A DNA stretch of 64,000 nt from Prinia subflava. Its lineage: Eukaryota > Chordata > Aves > Passeriformes > Cisticolidae. The DNA lies in assembly GCF_021018805.1 (NCBI RefSeq), contig NW_026960608.1, positions 1,798,001 through 1,862,000 on the forward strand, given 5' to 3'. Of the stretch, positions 1 through 11,639 are shown piece after piece. Below the pieces are notes generated by a model, which was not told where the DNA came from, did no database searches, and was given only the letters and a program-made list of their open reading frames with translations. How positions within the stretch are numbered: the first letter of the stretch is position 1; every line of letters starts with the position of its first letter. The position numbers and the translations under genes are program-made.

Positions 1-171
1 ACTGTTCCCTCAATAAGTGCAGATCCTATTCGGATCATCTTTGAAGATGGACAAGTGGTTGTGGCTCATCTATATGTTGTGCCAATGCATGAAGAGATTC
101 TGGGACTACTAGGAAGAGATGTGCTTTCCCAAATAGGGATGGTTTTAACTACTGACCGGCATTTTCCTTAG
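1..171 (+). pseudogene. pro: P1 protease, C-terminal end (partial)
   Basis: The frame is open from base 1 to a TAG at 169-171 and ends a retroviral aspartic protease. The visible signature is the C-terminal LLGRDVLSQIG block, which contains the conserved G-R-D/N helix of retroviral proteases. The catalytic D-T/S-G lies upstream of the window. The RT frame begins one base back (-1) over this stop, which fits pro-pol ribosomal frameshifting. Only the C-terminal 56 codons are visible, so nothing can be said about activity. Confidence 0.8.
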
Positions 172-1529
172 TGGCCACTGCAGAGCAGCCACCCATTTTA
201 AAAATCACCTGGTTAACTGATACCCCTGTGTGGGTTGAGCAGTGGCCAATGACAGAGAAGAGGCTGAGAATTACCAAGCAATTGGTGCAGGAACAATTAA
301 AAGCGGGTCACATTCGACCCTCAGTGAGTCCATGGAACACACCGATTTTTGTCATCCCTAAAAAATCAGGAAAATGGAGACTATTACATGACCTTCGCAA
401 GGTCAACGAGCAGATGCAAGCGATGGGTGCCCTGCAACCAGGCTTGCCAGCACCGACTATGATTCCTCAAGGGTGGGACATTGTGATCATCGATTTGAAG
501 GACTGTTTTTTCACTATCCCACTCCATCCTCAAGATACTCAGCGCTTTGCCTTCACTCTGCCATCTATTAACAGAGCAGCTCCAGCACAACGGTATGAAT
601 GGGTAACTCTTCCTCAGGGAAGTCGTACCTCACCTACCATGTGCCAGATTTTCGTCAATTGGGCTTTGCAGCCAATTCATCAGCGTTTTTCCAATGCAAT
701 AATTTATCATTATGTTGATGATATCCTCATTGCTACTAAAGAGCCTCTGCTCACAGAGGAATTAAACTGGCTAGTCACACAGTTAAAACATCGCGGTCTG
801 ACTGTGGCCCCGGAAAAAATACAGCGATCAGCTCCGTGGAAATACTTAGGATGGTTGATCACGAGTGCACGTATCCGGCCGCAGAAAATCACTTTGCATA
901 CCAACATTTCTACATTATATGATGCTCAGAGACTCTTTGGAGACCTGCAATGGGTTCGCACCATTGTAGGAATTACCAATGATGACTTGCAACCGCTTCT
1001 GCCATGGCTACACGGTAACGATGCCAGTAGCCCTCGACAATGCACCCCTGAACAACGACGAGCCTTAATAAAGGTGTCAGAAAAGCTACAACGTGGTTGG
1101 AGCATTCGCCGTATAGAACACCTCCCACTGTCACTGTTCCTCTCCAACGCAGATGCCTGTCCGTTTGCCATTATTTTTCAATGGAAAAAGAAAAAGGGGG
1201 AACACCAGTCTAGGTTACAGTCGACAGCTGGTGTGATTGAATGGGTGTTCTTGCCTGTACAGCCGAAGAGTCGTGTTATGACACGAACAGAAGCCCTTGC
1301 CGTGCTCATCAGGAAAGGGAGAGATAGGATTTTAGAGATCGATGGGGAAGAACCAGCAGATATCAGTGTTCCGATCAGAAATGAAGATCTGGACTGGAAG
1401 CTGAGACATTCTGTGGAGCTGCAAGAAGCATTGTTAGGTTTTACAGGTGTGGTTCACAACCGACAGCCAAAGGGTCCGATGTGGACTCTGTACGCCATCA
1501 GTGGCTGGAGAAGCCTCTGTGTTCCATGA
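171..1529 (+). pseudogene. pol: P1 reverse transcriptase and connection domain
   Basis: This 452-codon open stretch covers the RT fingers, palm and thumb and the connection domain. Visible landmarks are the SPWNTPIFVIPKKSGKWR block, the first catalytic Asp in IIDLKDCFFTIPLHP, the LPQG block with an unusual SRTSPT continuation, and the YVDD active site in YHYVDDILIAT near base 710. It would copy the viral RNA as part of Pol. The frame closes at 1,529 within the start of RNase H, where the real frame has shifted, so the Pol polyprotein is broken. The GTG at 171 is not a true start, because Pol would be made by frameshift from protease. Confidence 0.88.
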
Positions 1530-3207
1530 CACCTGTAGAAGGCAGAACAGTTTATACAGATGCTGGCCGGAAGACACAATGAGCTCTGTGTGTGTGTGGA
1601 AACAGCAAGGAGAATGGAAGCAGCATTTAATCCACAGTGAAGCCGGAGACAGCTTGCAGACCCTGGAACTGGGAGCAGTGTGTTGGGCTTTGCAAACTTG
1701 GATTAAGGAACCTCTTAATGTGGTGTCAGACTCTTTATATGTGGAGTGGTGGAGAGAATCGAAGATGCACTCATCAAGACCACTCAGAATCAACTCCTCG
1801 GAGAACTATTTCTACGACTGAGGAGTATACTCAGACAGCGTCAGCATGCCTTTTGCGTGATGCACATTCGTAGTCATCAGTGCAGCAATGGTTTGGGAGA
1901 AGGCAATGCACGGGCAGATGCTGCAGTCAGTTGCGTTGCCCATGTCCCTCCTGAAAGCAAATTTGTAAGAGCTCGCAACAGCCACGAGAATTTCCATCAG
2001 AATGCTAGAGCTTTGCGTCGTCAATTTTAAATATCTATAAACAATGCGCAAGGGATCGTGCGTGCCTGCCCTCAATGCAGTCATCACGGGCCAGGTCTTG
2101 GCCTAGGCATGAATCCTCGAGGCATGAGAGCCCTGGAACTGTGGCAGATGGATGTAACACACATCCCAGAGTTTGGAAGGTTGAAATATGTTCATGTTAC
2201 TATTGACACCTACTCCAAATTCATTTGGGCCACGGCACAAACTGGGGAAAGAGCTCTCCATGTTGAGAGACATTTGACTGTTTGCTTTTCAGTGATGGGA
2301 GTGCCTGCAGAAATCAAGACTGACAATGGTCCAGCTTATGCGGGACAATGAGTTGCTAGGTTTCTGCAGAAGTGGGGTATCACCGTGGAGGCCCAACCAG
2401 GAACACAGACTGGGGACACAGATCTGGGTGCAACAACAGCAGCAGGGCAGAAGACCTTGCCCTTAGTTTATTTTTCCATTATATATCTGTGGCAAGGTGA
2501 CCATGGATTGGAGAAGGGTATCGCCACCTCTCCTGTCACATTGGTCCAGGAGGCTGTCATTCAACCTCCCCTTCTCTTGGAGAAAGAATTCATAACATTG
2601 CCAATATTTACAAAACATGGTCCTGTGTTTACAATTCACCAGCGTGAGAAACTGCACGTTTCTCCTTTAATATGAACGCTCAGCAAACCAGGAAAATTCA
2701 TGGCAACAGTGGGGAGTCAAACATACTACCGGGATTCCTCACTCTCCTACTGGCCAAGCCATTGTGGAACGGGCTCATCGGACGCTGAAAGAGTATCTCG
2801 CAAAGCAAAAACAAAATAATGACCTAGATGTGACCAATCGCTTATCTAAAGTACTGTTCACTTTAAATTACTTATGCCTAGCAGAAGGACGAGAAGAGCC
2901 TGCAGTTGTCATCCACCACCAGGCTGTGAAAGAAGGGAGACCACAAGCAATCCCAGGACTTTACATATATCATAAGGACATGCGAACGGGTGAATGGCAG
3001 GGACCCAGTCCAGTCTTGTTTAATGGTCGCGGTTATATGTGTGTTTCTGCAGGAGAAGCAGGACCTGTCTGGGTGCCGAGTCGCTTTACCCGTGCGTGTC
3101 CGCAAGAAAAGATACCAACCGGCGGTGACACTCCTAGAGACACTCACAGAGACAGCGACGACTTACCTGAAGCACCTCAAGAAGACACAGAGAGTGCTGA
3201 AAATTGA
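1530..3207 (+). pseudogene. pol: P1 RNase H and integrase, frameshifted and interrupted
   Basis: RNase H pieces lie in several frames: a TDAG-type first acidic motif near 1,555, LELGAVCWAL with VSDSLYV at 1,660-1,740, and HIRSHQ...GNARAD at 1,863-1,920. Integrase follows with the zinc-binding His pair (NSHENFHQN) and Cys pair (CPQC), the first core Asp in LELWQMDVTHI, the second in KTDNGPAY, and after the inserted LTR the catalytic Glu in TGQAIVERAHRTLKEY. The C-terminal DNA-binding part runs to TAA/TGA at 3,207 with an acidic tail. There are at least three frame changes plus a TGA at 2,349 and the LTR at 2,378-2,708, so this is clearly dead. Confidence 0.88.
2378..2708 (-). mobile_element. 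Solo LTR, family B (copy 1), inserted in P1 integrase
   Basis: 331 bp, reverse orientation, from TATCACCG to GGCAACA on the plus strand (TGTTGCC...GGTGATA on its own strand). It is flanked by a perfect 6-bp duplication GTGGGG (2,372-2,377 and 2,709-2,714). The copies at 22,603 and 26,470 share the same ends, length and internal blocks. A 6-bp TSD fits class II retroviruses. It has no coding content; small ORFs in it are chance. It splits the P1 integrase core domain. Confidence 0.9.
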
Positions 3208-3294
3208 CTGTTTTAATAATATCATTGCACTGCAATAGCTTGACACTTAGAGACACGATAAGTTATTGGTTAAGGTTTTAAGTTAATAGCCTGT

Positions 3295-4626
3295 GTGCTA
3301 CACTGTTTGCTTTTCACAATGGGTGAAATGTTAAGCATGAGGGTGTTTGTTTTAATCAGCGTGGTAGTAGAAACAAGAGCAGGGATGTTTAACATTGACA
3401 CGAGGGAGAACATGTGGGTTACTTGGGCCAAACAAACTAAACAGGATTCCTTTTGTTTATCTCTAGCTACGCCGTCTAATCCTTTTAGAACTTGCTTGAT
3501 TGGAGTTCCACTGACCTCCATGGCAGAGTTCGAGTTTTCAACCCCTGTCAGCATTGACCCAAAAGGTGCTTTAGGGCCACAAGCTGCTGCCATAGCGCGA
3601 AACCTTAGAACTGCTGGTCCAGAGCCTCAGGAGTTTGATCTTTTAGGTTCTGTGCCAGGAAACTATTGTCTTGTCTTTGGGTGCTTTGCAGTAAATTCAA
3701 GTCTATTAATCATAGACGAGCAGCAGTTGAAAAGCCATGATACGTGGTTGTCTCCTCATTCACCATTGTATTACAATTACACTGAGTATTGTAATAATTG
3801 GGTCAGATCTGTCACACAATTGACAACAGCTGCTAAGAGATTGCCACCAGGAATCTTTCTAGTTTGTGGAGCTAGAGCATGGTCCACAGTACCTCCAAAC
3901 AGTGTAGGAGGACCGTGTTATTTTGGTAAACTAACCCTGTTCGCACCTAGTATTCACCAGGTTCTAGGCTTGCCACAAAAGGCCCGACGAATCAAACGCA
4001 GTATGTCTCAACTAGGCCCCAACTGCAGAGATCAAGTTAAGTTATGGCAGCCTGCAGCCGTGATCTCAGCATCCGTTTTTGCCCCAGGAGTTGCTTCAGC
4101 GCAAGCCCTCACACAACTGAAACATTTAGCCTGCTGGACAGGAAAACAGATTAATATAACGACGAAGTTGTTGAGTGAGCTTGCTGAAGATGTTAGTGGC
4201 ATTCGCCATTCAGTGCTCCAAAACCGAGCTGCGATTGACTTCCTTCTTTTGGCTCAGGGGCATGGATGTGAAGAGTTTGAAGGCATGTGCTGCATGAATT
4301 TATCAGACCACTCACGGTCGATACATCACCAGTTAGCGCAGTTGAGGGACAACATGAAACACCTTGTAGTTGAAAACACTCCGTTTGACAATTGGCTGAA
4401 GTCTTGGAATCTCACTGGGTGGATTGTGGATTTAATTCGTTTTGGTATAATGATTTTTATTGCTGTCATAGTAGTTTTAATAATAGTGCCTTGCTTAATA
4501 CAATGTATGCGCAAATTAGCCAGCTGTGCCTTAACGTCGGTTTGGATAGCCCAAAAAGAAAAAGGGGGAACTGTGGCCGAGTTCCTCAGGTATCGTGGGC
4601 ATGATATGCTCACAGATACCATTTGA
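3295..4626 (+). CDS. env: P1 envelope glycoprotein, intact open frame
   Basis: A 443-codon ORF encodes a complete surface plus transmembrane (TM) Env; the better start may be the second Met at 3,319 (MGEMLSM), just ahead of a hydrophobic signal peptide. SU spans about residues 30-235 and ends at a furin-type RIKR site (232-235). TM has an internal hydrophobic fusion-peptide-like stretch (about 253-271) between Cys244 and Cys280, an LQNRAAIDFLLL immunosuppressive-type heptad region (308-319), CX6CC at Cys325-Cys332-Cys333, and a membrane span at about 384-402 followed by a short tail that runs into the LTR. N-glycosylation sequons occur at NSS, NYT, NIT, NLS and NLT. SU is short for the family. 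In a related P5 copy (46,800-47,418) the same gene is truncated, so this open frame stands out. Confidence 0.88.
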   Translation: MLHCLLFTMGEMLSMRVFVLISVVVETRAGMFNIDTRENMWVTWAKQTKQDSFCLSLATPSNPFRTCLIGVPLTSMAEFEFSTPVSIDPKGALGPQAAAIARNLRTAGPEPQEFDLLGSVPGNYCLVFGCFAVNSSLLIIDEQQLKSHDTWLSPHSPLYYNYTEYCNNWVRSVTQLTTAAKRLPPGIFLVCGARAWSTVPPNSVGGPCYFGKLTLFAPSIHQVLGLPQKARRIKRSMSQLGPNCRDQVKLWQPAAVISASVFAPGVASAQALTQLKHLACWTGKQINITTKLLSELAEDVSGIRHSVLQNRAAIDFLLLAQGHGCEEFEGMCCMNLSDHSRSIHHQLAQLRDNMKHLVVENTPFDNWLKSWNLTGWIVDLIRFGIMIFIAVIVVLIIVPCLIQCMRKLASCALTSVWIAQKEKGGTVAEFLRYRGHDMLTDTI

Positions 4627-4972
4627 GCTATTCCAAACTAGGCCGAACTAGGCCTCAGGCCTGGGTCTAGTAGGCCGCAGAACGTTCAGCATACGTGGTA
4701 GCAGATAAACTTATCTGCTACTAGGAATGTGTTAAGGTATGGACACTCGCAGCATAGAGGTAATGGCATTAAGTCTCCGTAGCTACCTTAACCCTGGATT
4801 GTTTACATGCTTCTGTATGTCCACTGCCTATCACAGTGCACCTGCTAACTGTAAACTATTCACTCTGTATATAATCCGCCATCTTGCGGAAATAAATTGG
4901 AGTGCGTGCTGGAAACCATACTGGTTGGTCTCACGTTACTCTAGTCCCCGGTTTTACCAGAGCTCAGCTACA
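4572..4972 (+). mobile_element. P1 3' LTR
   Basis: Starts TGTGGCCGAG right after the purine tract and ends approximately at ...AGCTACA (4,972). It holds a TATA-like TATATAA at 4,868-4,874 and a polyadenylation signal AATAAA at 4,891-4,896, a very short spacing between promoter and poly(A) signal that implies a short R region. The env stop codon (4,624-4,626) lies inside U3. The right boundary was set by the terminal CA and is uncertain by several bases because the 5' LTR is not in the window. Confidence 0.75.
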
Positions 4973-5486
4973 AGAAACGTTCCTGAAAGCAAACCTGAGG
5001 GATGAAAACCCAGCCTGACACTTGGGATTACAAATCCCTCTTGGGATCAGCAAGGTTGGGGACTCAACTCTGCTTCTCCTAAACTCTTAATTCTAGCCCT
5101 GCAAGGGGCCACATGTACAAACAACTCTTTGGAATATTTACAGACTTGACTGGAGGGGGAAATGTGCCTGTTTTGTTCTTGTTAGTGTGGTTTCTTACAC
5201 TTCAGAGTAAACCAGGCTGCCCTGGGAGCAAAGCAAGGGCCCTCTGTTAGGTCAATAAAGACATTCCTGATGGATCTTCACCAAGTTGGGAGGGATAGAA
5301 GGAACAAGGCAGCAAAACCTCACATTTTTGATCATTAATAAAAACTCCAAGTCCAGGACCACTGCTGCAGGTCTCTGCTGGGGGAGGCAAAGTCTAAACA
5401 GAGTTTGGTTTGGGTTTGGCCTGTTAAAATCCCTTTATTTGTGAGGAGCACGACTCCATGGTGATCTACTTGAGTTTCATTTCAGC

Positions 5487-5853
5487 AAGACTGAGGTCAC
5501 TTGGGTTGTTCAGCCTGGAGAAGAGAGGACACAGGAGAGACTCCTTAGGAGCTGCAGCTCCAATCTCTGCTCCTTGTGAGAGGGACAGGACCCAGAGAAC
5601 GGATGGAGCTGTGTCAGGGGAGGGTCAGGCTGGATTTTAGGAAAGGGTTCTTCCCCCAGAGGGTTCTGGGGCACTGCCCTGGCTCCCCAGGGAATGGGCA
5701 CAGCCCCAAGGCTGCCAGAACTCCATGAGTGTTTGGACAATGCTCCCAGGGATGCACAGGGTGGGATTGTTGGGGTGTCTGTGCAGGGCCAGGAGCTGGA
5801 CTCTGATCCTTGTGGGTCCCTTCCAGCTTAGGGTATTTTATGATTCTTAGGCT
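5487..5853 (+). repeat. CR1 LINE, 3' end fragment
   Basis: This matches the 3' end of avian CR1: a block reading TTCAGCCTGGAGAAGAGA, then the AGGGACAGGACC and GGGTTCTTCCCCCAGAGGGT blocks, ending in the CR1 tail TTTTATGATTCTTA. It is 5'-truncated, as CR1 copies almost always are, and carries no functional reverse transcriptase. Confidence 0.85.
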
Positions 5854-7356
5854 CACTGCAGCCCCTGATCCCCCCCCAGTAACACCTGGAGGGTTCAAGG
5901 ACAAGAAGCAGAGTGTTACCATATCCCTGCTGTGGGGACCCACAGGACAGGAGGTTCCTGCAGTGTTTTGTCTGACCAGCCTAGGAGGCTGCAGAAGGTT
6001 GACTCAAAGCTGCTGGATTTGGGAGCAGTTGTTGCAATAAGGCAGCCTGTGGCTGGACTGTTAGAATTGCATCTGTCCCAGAATCAGAGGCTTTATTTCC
6101 TTTCTCAGAAACCCTAAGACAGCCCCTTCTCTCTGCCCTGTCCTCCCCATGTTACTCATGGCAGGAAGCTGCTTATGTGAGTGAGGGCTGGAACATGTTG
6201 CATTGCCCTTTCACCACGAATTTTCAAGGAAAATGGAATTAAAAGTTCCCCCAAACTGGCCTTGAGCCGCTGCCTCCTCCCCACAGCATCTCCTCCCACA
6301 CTCCTCATGTCTTTCATCACCCCGAACCTCTGTGCCAGAGGTTCACAGGACTCCAGAGCTGCTTTGGGTTCCTCTTTGCCATTTCCTGGTACTTAGGTGG
6401 GAAGGGCAGGGCAGATGCTTCCCTACAAACCTGGAACAGGATGCTCACCTGTGGGGAAGGACTTGTGGTCCCCAGCTCCAGAGAAGAGACTGGAGCAAGG
6501 CTGAGATCCCTCGGCGAGGGCAGCCCAGCCCCAGTGCTGAGGTCACCTGGATGTATCCCAGAGAAGATTTCCCGAGCCGTGCACGAAGAATCCCAGGCTG
6601 GGCAGGACTCAAGGGGGGCAGAGGCTGAGCTCAGGTGGATTTTCCTCTCAAGATGCAGCGTGATGACTCCAGTCACCGTTAATCATATCCTGTGGGAGGA
6701 AAAAGAACCTTCAAGGATGTGAACTAATGAAACTGAGGTGTCGAGGAACGGATGTCACAACCCTGGGGGACAGTCCTGCATATCTTCAGCTCCTGGGGTA
6801 GATCCTCCTGGGATCTATCTGTTCAGATCCAAATTGTGCCACTAACACCAGCTGATGGTACAGTTTGCTCCCACTGTAATTAAAACTAAAACTAATCAAT
6901 AGAATCTGAGGTTGTTCTGAGGGTCAGCAAATGTCCCTGGTGCATCTGCACATGGCAGAGGACACCGGAGGCACTGGGCAGTGCTGAGCAGGAGCCTCCA
7001 GAGCCATAAAGAGTGGCACCAATGATTCAACTCAAATTAAATGTCTAATTATGGTAACTCTCTCCCATGGTGGGAATTCTGCTGGTGAAACAATCCCAGC
7101 AAACATCCAATATTACACTGAGTTTATGTAAACTCAGGCACAGCTGTTGGAGTCTAGATCATCCCTCTGGCCACCCTGGAGGGTTTGGAGACCGGACAGG
7201 GGGGTCTGGGATCTGTACAAGGGGGTCAACCAGCCCCACACAGAGCCCAGGAGGACATTGCCTCTGATCCCTGTCCATGGGAGTGAATGCCCACATTGTA
7301 TGAAGAATCACAAGCTGGGAGAATTCAAAATAAGTAGTATTTAGTTTATCATAGAA

Positions 7357-7800
7357 TGTAAATGTGGAATCTAGGATTCTCAGTATATGGGGTTGAAGAG
7401 ACAAGATGGAGGAATTGGGGAGTGGCCCCTGTGCTCCTTGTTCTTGCTCTCGTCCCCCATCTTTTGCTGAGTTTGATTTTAGAGATTGGTTTAGAGTAGA
7501 ACTGACATGTTAGCATAGGTAGTAGGTATTGGTAAAATTTTGTAAATAAAAAAGTACGTTGTGGACGGTGGTTGGGTCAGGGGTACTGTACATAAGGTGC
7601 GGGGCTCTCTGATCCGCCCAGTCCGCCGCGTGTCCTGGTCTGCTGGGGATGCCTCGCAGAGCTGAGAAAGAACTAAGATAAGGTACCCTGCCAGGGAGGC
7701 CTGGCAGAGCTGAAAAAGAACTGAGATAATGAAGAATAAACAACCTTGGAAACATGCACTGGCGGACTCAGCTTGTCGTCTCTACCTCTGGTGTGAAACA
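7357..7800 (+). mobile_element. Probable solo LTR (family not recognised)
   Basis: The block has LTR architecture: a promoter-like GTACATAAGGTGCGGGG near 7,580 followed by a GC-rich stretch, an imperfect internal repeat (GAGCTGA-A-AGAACT-AGATAA at about 7,657 and 7,705), and AATAAA at about 7,734. TG...CA ends can be chosen at 7,357 and about 7,798, but I could not find a convincing duplication, so the ends are approximate. Just downstream (7,838-7,925) three imperfect copies of a GGGAACAGCAACCC-like unit form a short tandem array. Confidence 0.45.
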
Positions 7801-9105
7801 CTTAGGGCAAAGAGAAGATGAAAAACCTTATTACCTCTGGGAACAGCAACCCAGAGGAAACTCCCAGGGAACAGCAACCCTGGGGGAAAACCTTACCTTG
7901 GGGAACAGCAACACCAAGGAGAATCTCAGGGAAAGTTAACCTTGAGACACAGCCTCCACAGCTTCCAGCAAGGTGCCTGATCTCGTGGCCTCCTCCACCA
8001 GCACTGTCCCCTCAGCAGAGCTGTATATTTTGATTTTCCCCTGTTTATTTCTACTGGATGTTCCTCTGAAACAACTGTGCTCCAACAAGGACTGCTGGAG
8101 GAGGAGGCAGGTCTTACACTTCATACCTAGAGTGGGCACAATTTGTGGCTAAACTGACTCTTAGAAGGAAGTTGGGAAAAGTAGAAATATGGTTTATTAA
8201 CCATCAAATCTAGAAAAACAACACAGCCAGGAAAATACTGTCCTCCTGTTAACCAAGGAGAGTGATAACGAAAAGTTAAAGCTGAAGTTTCAACCTCAAA
8301 TGTAATTCAATTACAAGAAAAAATATGTAAATTCTTCAGCTCCTGCTTTCCCTGGAAAATTGAAATTTCTACAAAATACCAGCTCTTTATCCAAACTACA
8401 AGGATTATGTCAATACAAACTGCAGGAGTTGTAGAAGGAGAGGAGATTTGGGGCTATTTGAGAAACTAGTAAATTGGGGAATACTTTTGTTTCTTTCTAT
8501 TTTATGTTAAACTTCAGGGGCTTTTCCTTAAGTTCAGTGCAGCAACATCACAGGAGAGCATCACTTTTGCCATCCCAGCTCACACCAACACAGTTTGGAC
8601 TCCTTTTGGATGAAAAGATCTATATTTAAAGACTTTTACTGATTGATTTTGCTGGATTTTATGTAGAAATACATAAATAGGAAGACCAGGGGCAGAGGTG
8701 AAAAGGCGTGTTCTCTCAAAACGCGTTTGTTTTTCGAGAAACAGCTGGAACAGACACCGAAGCCACATGTGTCACTGGGGGGAGGATTTGGTGGCTCTCC
8801 AGGGTGACTGATCACAGGAGGCCACTCACAGGTACAAATATTTCATGTCTGGAGGCTTTCCCTTGGCTCTAATAAAAAAATTGAGAATGATTAAGACCAA
8901 AGAGGGTAATTCCAAGCTTTTTATTGAAGGAGGTGGTTCAAACACTTTGTCTCAGGAGGTGGGAATGGGGCAATACCATTGCTGGGGTTAAGCCCCCCTC
9001 ACCAAGGCAGAGGAACTCTGGGATCAGGGGACCCAAATCCGTTCCTGGCACACAGGAGCTCCTCACTCCCCCCTCACAGATCTAACACAAATCTATCCTC
9101 ATCCT

Positions 9106-9532
9106 GTTAGCGTAGGAAAACATATAACCACACAAAGGCGATCATATGCGGTTCTTTATTTGAGCGTGCGGGGCACAGGGGCATACAGTGCCCAAATCTT
9201 GTGCCCAAGAATACAGAGTCGATTTTTATAGTTTCAAATTATACATATGTTAACTAACCTCCACCCCTAGATACTGGTTATCCTATTTCTTAGTTACTAT
9301 CTTAAATCATACCTACGCTTTACCCTGGGTTCTACTTGATTTGATTAAAACAATGCTTCTCAATTATCTCCTGGGCTGGAGTCATACTTAAACAATAGTA
9401 TGCATCTAGTTGCAGAAGCTGACGTTTGTTCCAAAGCCAGCTGTGTAAAGTTCAGGTCGTGCGTCTTCTACCTTCCCCCAACTACCTGCAGTTAGCTTAA
9501 ACAGAAATTATTATTTTAACCCTCCACCATCA
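9106..9532 (-). mobile_element. P2 3' LTR
   Basis: 427 bp, own-strand ends TGATGGTGGAGG and ...CGCTAACA, preceded on its strand by the polypurine tract AAAGGGGGAAA. On the plus strand a TTCTTTATTT block near 9,150 gives AAATAAAG on the LTR strand, the polyadenylation region. It differs from its partner at 23,842 by scattered substitutions and an 8-bp indel (GATTCGTGATTTTTA in the partner versus GATTTTTA here), so the provirus is older than P3 and P4. Confidence 0.9.
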
Positions 9533-9613
9533 TTTCCCCCTTTGAAAGTATTTTCACTCTAATATACTAAGTGTAAATGCTTTCACTTAATACAGTCCAT
9601 TTGGTTTCAGAGT

Positions 9614-11480
9614 TCATATTGGATGTTCTTCTTCAAATCCTCGGTTGTCATGGGCTTTGTCCGGGATGTTGTTGCGGATCGAAGGCGCTGGATATGGATT
9701 CCGTGCCAATGCCTTCATTATGGTCCTGTTCCAAGATGCCTTTTTCTGTATCTCTCTCTTCAGGATTCTGTAAACTAACCAAATTGCTAAAAATATAATT
9801 AGTAAAATTATCAGATTTTCAAGGATAGACTTTATCCATGAACTCACATTCTATCCTAATCTTTTAAAGATTTTACTTAACCAGCGGGTAGCTAAATCTT
9901 TTTGTTCTTTTTGTGCCTCATGCTCTATTTGTTTTAACTGGCTGATGTCATGTTCTACATCTGCAGTTACATTTGGGATGTGGATGCAGCAATGGTCAAT
10001 TTGTCCTTTTAAATATCCACACACTCCGCGTTCTTTCAAAAGTAACATATCTAAAGCCAAACGATTTTGCAGAGTCATTTTGGTGGTGGCCTGTAATTGC
10101 ATGTTGAGTTCCTTAAATCCCTCTCGTGTGATTCTTGCTAATCTATCTACCTGACCTGTGAGTCTATATAGCATTTCTCTATTTCGATAATTTGCAACAG
10201 GACCAAACAAGGATTCTAGGGCCCACCCAATCTTTACTCTACTACAGGGTTCTTTCTAAGTGTCATCTGGGTTCTTGTCTTCTGAGACATCTCGTTTTGC
10301 TTTTATTTGCAAGGGCTCACTGCTCCATTAAATGGGGATTTCTTCTAAATTGGACATAAAGTGGGAAGGCCCAAGGTGATTTCTCTTACTTCTCCGTCCA
10401 TAGGCAAGTGTGTTGTCCATGTGCCATCACTCATTGCCCATACAAACGGTCCTGGACTTCGAATTGTACTCCTGCTACATCCTACTATAATCTTGGAATC
10501 TATTTTGCCTTGTTTGTGTCTAATTTTCCTGCAGGCACAACCGATTCGTAAGGCTACTGCCAATGGTGACCACTGTTTTATTTCCAGATTATCAGAGGTG
10601 CAATCATAAATTTTATTACAAACTCACCAACTTATCTTATTTGCCTCTTTCTGACTGCTAGTACCAGTACTCGTCACTGTGGGATCTGTCTCATTTTCAG
10701 AGCCTTTCCATTTAATGCACCAGGGTGTGCTTGCCATATATTGGAATTTCTGGAGGATACTCATAGACCATGCACTGTCCCAGGGTTCTAGTCCTTTCTA
10801 ATCTTTTTCTTCACATTTCCACACCACAACACTTTCTGTAGCATTGTCCCTGATCTTTTGATAGTGTAGAAACCAACATTCCCATTTTGCAAGGTCTTGG
10901 TCCTTAACTTACTACTCTATGATTTGTCCTAATTTGCCATTATTAAGAGTGCAGGCTGATTTTCTCATAGGTTGCATATAGGAACTCTCTGTTATCTTCT
11001 CGTACTCTCTGACTACCACCCTTGACTCTCGTACTTGTTTACATTTGATTGTTTTGTTCCTTCTTATTTCAGGTAATTTTGACGTTATTATTCCCTAGCT
11101 TACTGGGTCTCCTGCTGCCTTTGGTATTGCCAGACAGGCTGTTATTCTGCTGGTATTGTGCATTTTGGCAAAGTCTCTGACCAATCTAATCATTACATTC
11201 TCAGTCTGAATTTCATTAGAAATTTCTATTACTTGTGTCTTTGCTTGTACCTCTGTCTTCATTCTAGAATGAAGAGTGGTTAGTTGACCCTTCTGTATTC
11301 CATATCCCAAGGTAACAGCAATCCCCACTGGTGACATTAGTATCCATGAAATTAACATTACCCACAAGAAGAGCATGAGCACAATTACCGATACCATTTG
11401 AGCAGTTACAGACCTTTTAGCCTCAGCTTTGTCGGTCCTATAGTTTCTACAGCCCACGATTGGACTCCACGAGGGACCTT
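9614..11480 (-). pseudogene. env: P2 env, broken
   Basis: The start of env (signal-like hydrophobic stretch VIVLMLFLWVMLISWI) overlaps the integrase end near 11,400, and SU continues in several frames to about 10,250. The TM subunit is clearest: at 9,851-10,210 there are a heptad region, LQNRLALDMLLL, and a Cys motif with nine residues between the first Cys and the Cys pair (C-GYLKGQIDH-CC), then at 9,614-9,847 a membrane span (ILENLIILLIIFLAIWLVYRI) and a cytoplasmic tail of about 45 residues. Frame changes separate SU, the TM ectodomain and the anchor. Assignment to a class I Env rests on the immunosuppressive-type stretch and position; the Cys spacing is unusual. Confidence 0.8.
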
Positions 11481-11639
11481 CTTCACACACGTGTAGTGTA
11501 TCCAGGGTTCTACTCCAGCCACTTTGACTGCTGTAAAGATGGTTAGCAGTACCTGATGGGGACCAGTCCACTTCTCTTTTAGAGCTTCTTCGTTCTAGGT
11601 TTTGATGTATACTTCATCTCCTGGTTGGATATTGTGGAC

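Larger units (their letters stand above)
1..4972 (+). mobile_element. Provirus P1: class II (alpha/beta-like) ERV, 5' part outside window
   Basis: This is the 3' two thirds of a provirus in the order protease end, reverse transcriptase, RNase H, integrase, env, LTR. Protease and RT are in a -1 frame relation, as in beta- and alpharetroviruses. The env transmembrane subunit has the CX6CC motif. The RNase H and integrase regions carry frameshifts and a nested solo LTR, so the element cannot be autonomous, while env is fully open. A purine tract (AAAGGGGGAAC) directly precedes the LTR start at 4,572. The 5' LTR, gag and the left TSD lie outside the window. Confidence 0.9.
4973..9105. other. Host intergenic DNA with a CR1 fragment and one probable solo LTR
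   Basis: Apart from the CR1 (5,487-5,853) and the LTR-like block (about 7,357-7,800), I see no convincing gene, RNA gene or open frame with recognisable domains. The short ORFs here are low-complexity or chance frames. Mixed base composition without long simple repeats is typical avian intergenic sequence. Confidence 0.6.
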
